Shown here piece by piece: positions 5,326 to 7,512 of a stretch of DNA of 7,512 nucleotides. The stretch is from JBCBST01 sp039819115. GTDB taxonomy: Bacteria > Bacteroidota > Rhodothermia > Balneolales > Balneolaceae. Under the pieces are notes generated by a model, which was not told where the DNA came from, ran no database searches, and saw only the letters and a list, made by a program, of their open reading frames with translations. How positions within the stretch are numbered: position 1 is the stretch's first letter; each line of letters begins with the position of its first letter. Both the position numbers and the translations under genes were made by a program. The stretch is taken from positions 1 to 7,512 of the forward strand of contig JBCBST010000143.1 in NCBI GenBank assembly GCA_039819115.1. Direction: 5' to 3'.

Positions 5326-6383
5326 AACGGACTCCCATCTACCCAAAGGGTGTTTTCGTTGTAGCTGGCAACACTATTTTTTAATTCATCACGGGTCATC
5401 CAGTTATCCAAGTTTGATCCGGTGAAATCACAGTTATCTATGTGGGCGTTTTCATCAAATGAGATTTCACCCTCAAAATTTGCCTGTACAAATGATGAGC
5501 CTTGCATGTACCAATCCAGTGACATTTCTCCAAACCGGCATCCAAAATAGTTGTTATTCTGGCACCAACCAGAGATAGTACTACCTTCACCAAATACGCT
5601 ACCTGTACAGTCTAAATCATGAAACTTTGCATTGGATGGAAGAGCAATTTTGAACTGGCAATACAGATAGGAAGAATGGCAAGTATTGATTGGGACAATT
5701 TCCCCGGATCCACCAGAGTCATTAAAAACGCATCGATCGAATATGCAATGATCAGCCGAAGAATCGGAATGATTGATACCGGAAAAATCTATACCTAAGA
5801 AATGGCAATGGCTGAACTTGTTATCTCTCCAACTAACCGGGTCTCCATCACCATTATTGAACTGCCCGGCTGTTAGATTGCAATTTCGAAAGGTACATTT
5901 TGTGATGATGGCCTGTTGAGCATACCAGTAATCCAAGGTGCTGTTTTCAAATAGACAGGCGTCAAAGTTAACAGCCGGAGAATACCAATATACCGCGTCA
6001 ACATTCTTGAACTGCGATCCTTTGCAGATACTCAAATCGTACACACTGGGATCATCGGCAACCCAGGGAACTCCTTGTTTATGAAGAGCAAATAGGAAGA
6101 AACTCAGATTTTGGTTGAAATCAACCGAGCCAAAATTAACGTTACTGAAATTCTGTTTTCGGTAGGGCTCTACGGCGGTATCAGGTAAGAACCCCGGTTG
6201 CATGGTTTGTTCCCATAAGGTTACAAATGGGATTTCCTGGCTCAAAAAATCGATGAAATAATCAAAGTCCAATCCGAGTTGATCGCGCAGATATCGGCTT
6301 TGATCAAATTGCTGATATTGGGTTACCAGCAATTCAATACCACTGTTTATTCTAGCTTTTATACGGTTCGGATATTGTGCCAT
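5322..6383 (-). CDS. Cysteine-rich pentapeptide-repeat (beta-helix) protein, candidate spike (353 aa)
   Basis: Residues 1-75 are a non-repeat N-terminal region with helices (about 15-58). From about 78 to 330 the sequence is full of five-residue steps with F or L at the centre and a small residue two places earlier (NFSNVNF, CTFRNCNL, CIFDRCVF, CRFGEMSL, ANFEGEISF). This is the signature of pentapeptide-repeat proteins, which fold as a right-handed square beta-helix. I count 13 cysteines, most at the small inward-facing position. The C-terminus (DELKNSV...LWVDGSPL) resembles a capping tail seen after pentapeptide repeats in some phage proteins. It is the longest gene here and lies among virion proteins, so a receptor-binding spike is the leading guess; DNA mimicry (as in Qnr/MfpA) is an alternative. 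Its stop overlaps the next gene's ATG (ATGA). Confidence 0.7.
   Translation of the reverse strand: MAQYPNRIKARINSGIELLVTQYQQFDQSRYLRDQLGLDFDYFIDFLSQEIPFVTLWEQTMQPGFLPDTAVEPYRKQNFSNVNFGSVDFNQNLSFFLFALHKQGVPWVADDPSVYDLSICKGSQFKNVDAVYWYSPAVNFDACLFENSTLDYWYAQQAIITKCTFRNCNLTAGQFNNGDGDPVSWRDNKFSHCHFLGIDFSGINHSDSSADHCIFDRCVFNDSGGSGEIVPINTCHSSYLYCQFKIALPSNAKFHDLDCTGSVFGEGSTISGWCQNNNYFGCRFGEMSLDWYMQGSSFVQANFEGEISFDENAHIDNCDFTGSNLDNWMTRDELKNSVASYNENTLWVDGSPL
5332..5336 (-). promoter_or_regulatory. Shine-Dalgarno GGGAG that sets the start at 5325
   Basis: GGGAG lies six bases before the ATG at 5325-5323. An in-frame TTG at 5346 would add seven codons and lengthen the overlap with the preceding gene. 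The ATG with its ATGA overlap fits the pattern of the operon better. Confidence 0.75.
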
Positions 6384-6386
6384 TGG

Positions 6387-6725
6387 TTACCTCCGCTGGG
6401 TTTCAATTTGCAGTTCGGTAACCATCAGATACCCGTTTCCAGGCACTTGAGGATTATAGGTTACTATTCCGCGATAGGGGTGAACCGTGGGCAGGTAGTT
6501 ATACTCGGTTTCATTGCCAATCTGAGTGGTAAACTGAAACATTTTCGCTGCTTCAGGCCCGAAATTGATAAGTACCGAATTGGAGCTTGCGTTGTAGATA
6601 ATGAAACCCACCCGGTTTGGGTTTTTATCCAAAAGTACGTTTCGCTGATCCGCATCTTTAATTTGTTGCATATCCACAGGGAATACTCTGGAGACAACGC
6701 GGATATTCGGATCTACATGATTCAT
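6387..6725 (-). CDS. Small beta-sandwich virion protein (112 aa)
   Basis: The sequence reads as alternating short strands: RVGFIIYNASSNSVLINFG, then MFQFTTQ, then YRGIVTYNP, then YLMVTELQIE at the end. A core of the type 'vGfiIYN-S...vliNFG' is common in small phage head-decoration or spike-base proteins that sit outside a capsid. There is no signal peptide or membrane helix. The start is the ATG at 6725, chosen for the GGAGG five bases upstream. The gene follows the 245-residue gene by 13 bases. Its last codons (CGG AGG TAA) carry the ribosome binding site of the next gene, so the two are probably translated together. A virion surface or vertex component is inferred from fold type and neighbours; the exact role is unknown. 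Confidence 0.6.
   Translation of the reverse strand: MNHVDPNIRVVSRVFPVDMQQIKDADQRNVLLDKNPNRVGFIIYNASSNSVLINFGPEAAKMFQFTTQIGNETEYNYLPTVHPYRGIVTYNPQVPGNGYLMVTELQIETQRR
6390..6394 (-). promoter_or_regulatory. Shine-Dalgarno GGAGG overlapping the end of the preceding gene
   Basis: GGAGG followed by TAACCA and then the ATG at 6383 gives a six-base spacing. The site lies in the last two codons of the 112-residue gene, with that gene's TAA in the spacer, a layout suited to ribosome re-use. Confidence 0.8.
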
Positions 6726-6730
6726 TACGG

Positions 6731-6735
6731 CCTCC
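6731..6735 (-). promoter_or_regulatory. Shine-Dalgarno GGAGG that sets the start at 6725
   Basis: GGAGG lies five bases before the ATG at 6725-6723. An in-frame TTG at 6737-6735 overlaps this site and would add only four codons, so the ATG is the better start. Confidence 0.8.
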
Positions 6736-6738
6736 AAA

Positions 6739-7476
6739 TCAAACTAAATAGGATTCGCAGATAATGGATACTTCGTGCGCATTAACGCCGTCTAAGTTTG
6801 TGACCTGAGCACTGAACGTTTCGTTCGTTGGAATGACAACGGGTAAGATCAATCCTCTGTTAGCAAACTGTGCATTAAGCTGAGCCACAAAACGAAGTGG
6901 AATGACTGTCGTAGAGCTGATCTTAAAGGCAATTTGAATATTGGCATCACTTGTTGTCGATACCGCAATTCGGTGCAATCGCGTTTTGCTTGCACTCCGG
7001 TTAATCACGATTTCATTGAGCACGGCATTTGCGGGAATGCTCTGTGTGGCGTATAAAAATTCAGGGTTTGGAATGTTCTGATCCCGTGAAAGTAAATCGT
7101 TCACTTTAGCCTCATACTGAGGCCCATCGTACCCGTTAAGATCCATTCCTATTTGTCGAGTTGCCCCACTCTGGTTTTCTACGGTCACTTCCAGAATTCG
7201 TGTTTCTGGAATCAAATACCCTCCATGAAGTGATCGAAGTTCAAATAAACGCCGTAGTGCAAGCAAATGCACATTACTGAAAATCTGGTTACGGTCCTGA
7301 TTCAGACTTGCAGATGCTTTAATTTGATTTAGTGCACTTTCATCATCACAGCCTACATTTATCTTGTTAAATGCATAGGCCAAGGCGCTAAGACCTTGAA
7401 ATTCAAATTTCGAAGAACCACCATCTGCAATAGAAGCGGTTTGGGCAGGGGAGTAGTATTGGGCAGAATAAGACAT
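6739..7476 (-). CDS. Putative virion capsid or vertex protein (245 aa)
   Basis: I do not recognise a named family with certainty. Residues 1-85 are mostly helical or polar, with a helix around 64-83. After that the protein is rich in short beta strands: 88-101, 107-113, 153-172, 180-186, 191-199 and 209-245. Turns such as IPAN (147-150) and IPTN (215-218), and a C-terminal VTNLDG...EVSIICESYL strand pair, are typical of jelly-roll virion proteins. A conserved-looking GYDGPQYE...PNPEFLYA segment (115-143) links the two halves. It is the first complete gene of the block and is followed by other beta-rich proteins. A double jelly-roll major capsid protein this short would be near the lower size limit, so penton, vertex or minor capsid protein is equally possible. 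The ATG at 7476 is preceded by A-rich sequence without a clear Shine-Dalgarno. Confidence 0.55.
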   Translation of the reverse strand: MSYSAQYYSPAQTASIADGGSSKFEFQGLSALAYAFNKINVGCDDESALNQIKASASLNQDRNQIFSNVHLLALRRLFELRSLHGGYLIPETRILEVTVENQSGATRQIGMDLNGYDGPQYEAKVNDLLSRDQNIPNPEFLYATQSIPANAVLNEIVINRSASKTRLHRIAVSTTSDANIQIAFKISSTTVIPLRFVAQLNAQFANRGLILPVVIPTNETFSAQVTNLDGVNAHEVSIICESYLV

Positions 7477-7482
7477 GTCTTT

Positions 7483-7512
7483 TTATTTCGTCGTTGTCAA
7501 AAGACCCCCTAC
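7483..7512 (-). CDS. Possible C-terminal end of an upstream gene (partial, very tentative)
   Basis: Reading the minus strand from the window edge, one frame gives VGGLLTTTK and then a TAA at 7485-7483, six bases before the ATG of the 245-residue gene. That spacing matches the tight packing of the rest of the operon. Of the other two frames, one has two stops in this stretch and the other would run far into the next gene. Nine codons are too few to name a product. If real, the operon continues upstream, where a major capsid or packaging gene could lie. Confidence 0.25.
   Translation of the reverse strand, partial: VGGLLTTTK

Noticed and set aside
6279..6764. A 161-codon open frame on the plus strand, opposite the 353- and 112-residue genes
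   Set aside because: It is antisense to two well-supported genes with good Shine-Dalgarno sites, its product shows no recognisable fold, and no plus-strand signal supports it.

Overview
The window holds one unbroken run of minus-strand genes, read from about 7476 down to 1. It looks like part of a bacterial virus genome or an integrated provirus. There are 13 complete small genes, a partial gene at the low-coordinate edge, and possibly the last codons of another gene at the high-coordinate edge. Almost no DNA is non-coding: neighbours overlap by ATGA, TAATG or a few bases, or lie within 13 bases, except for a 69-base gap at 118-186. I see no tRNA, rRNA, CRISPR, insertion sequence or clear terminator.

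In transcription order there are four blocks. (1) 7476-4571 encodes virion-type proteins rich in beta strand: a 245-residue capsid or vertex candidate, a 112-residue beta-sandwich protein, a 353-residue cysteine-rich pentapeptide-repeat (beta-helix) protein, and 123- and 127-residue beta proteins. These could build vertices and spikes. (2) 4571-3550 encodes a lytic transglycosylase with a C-terminal membrane anchor, then a very short primase-polymerase (PrimPol) domain protein. (3) 3557-1989 encodes four small proteins: three with one C-terminal membrane helix, and one long coiled-coil protein whose first 36 residues resemble those of its upstream membrane neighbour. (4) 1992-187 looks like a lysis block: an M15-type peptidase, an Rz-like single-pass coiled-coil protein, a two-helix holin-like protein and another tail-anchored protein. 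A small membrane gene then begins and runs off the edge.

At least seven of the 13 complete genes encode membrane proteins, five of them tail-anchored. One of these is a transglycosylase, as in PRD1 P7. No portal, terminase, tape-measure or tail-sheath gene is visible. The best reading is a tailless icosahedral phage with an internal membrane (PRD1/PM2/FLiP-like in lifestyle), with the packaging ATPase and perhaps the major capsid gene outside the window. This is inference: no double-jelly-roll capsid protein or packaging ATPase is proven here, and a tailed phage with unusual accessory genes is not excluded.

The host is uncertain. The holin-like and pentapeptide proteins recall phages of Bacteroidota. 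However, seven genes have good Shine-Dalgarno sequences (GGAGG and variants), which are usually weak or absent in that phylum, so a related phylum or SD use retained by the phage is possible.
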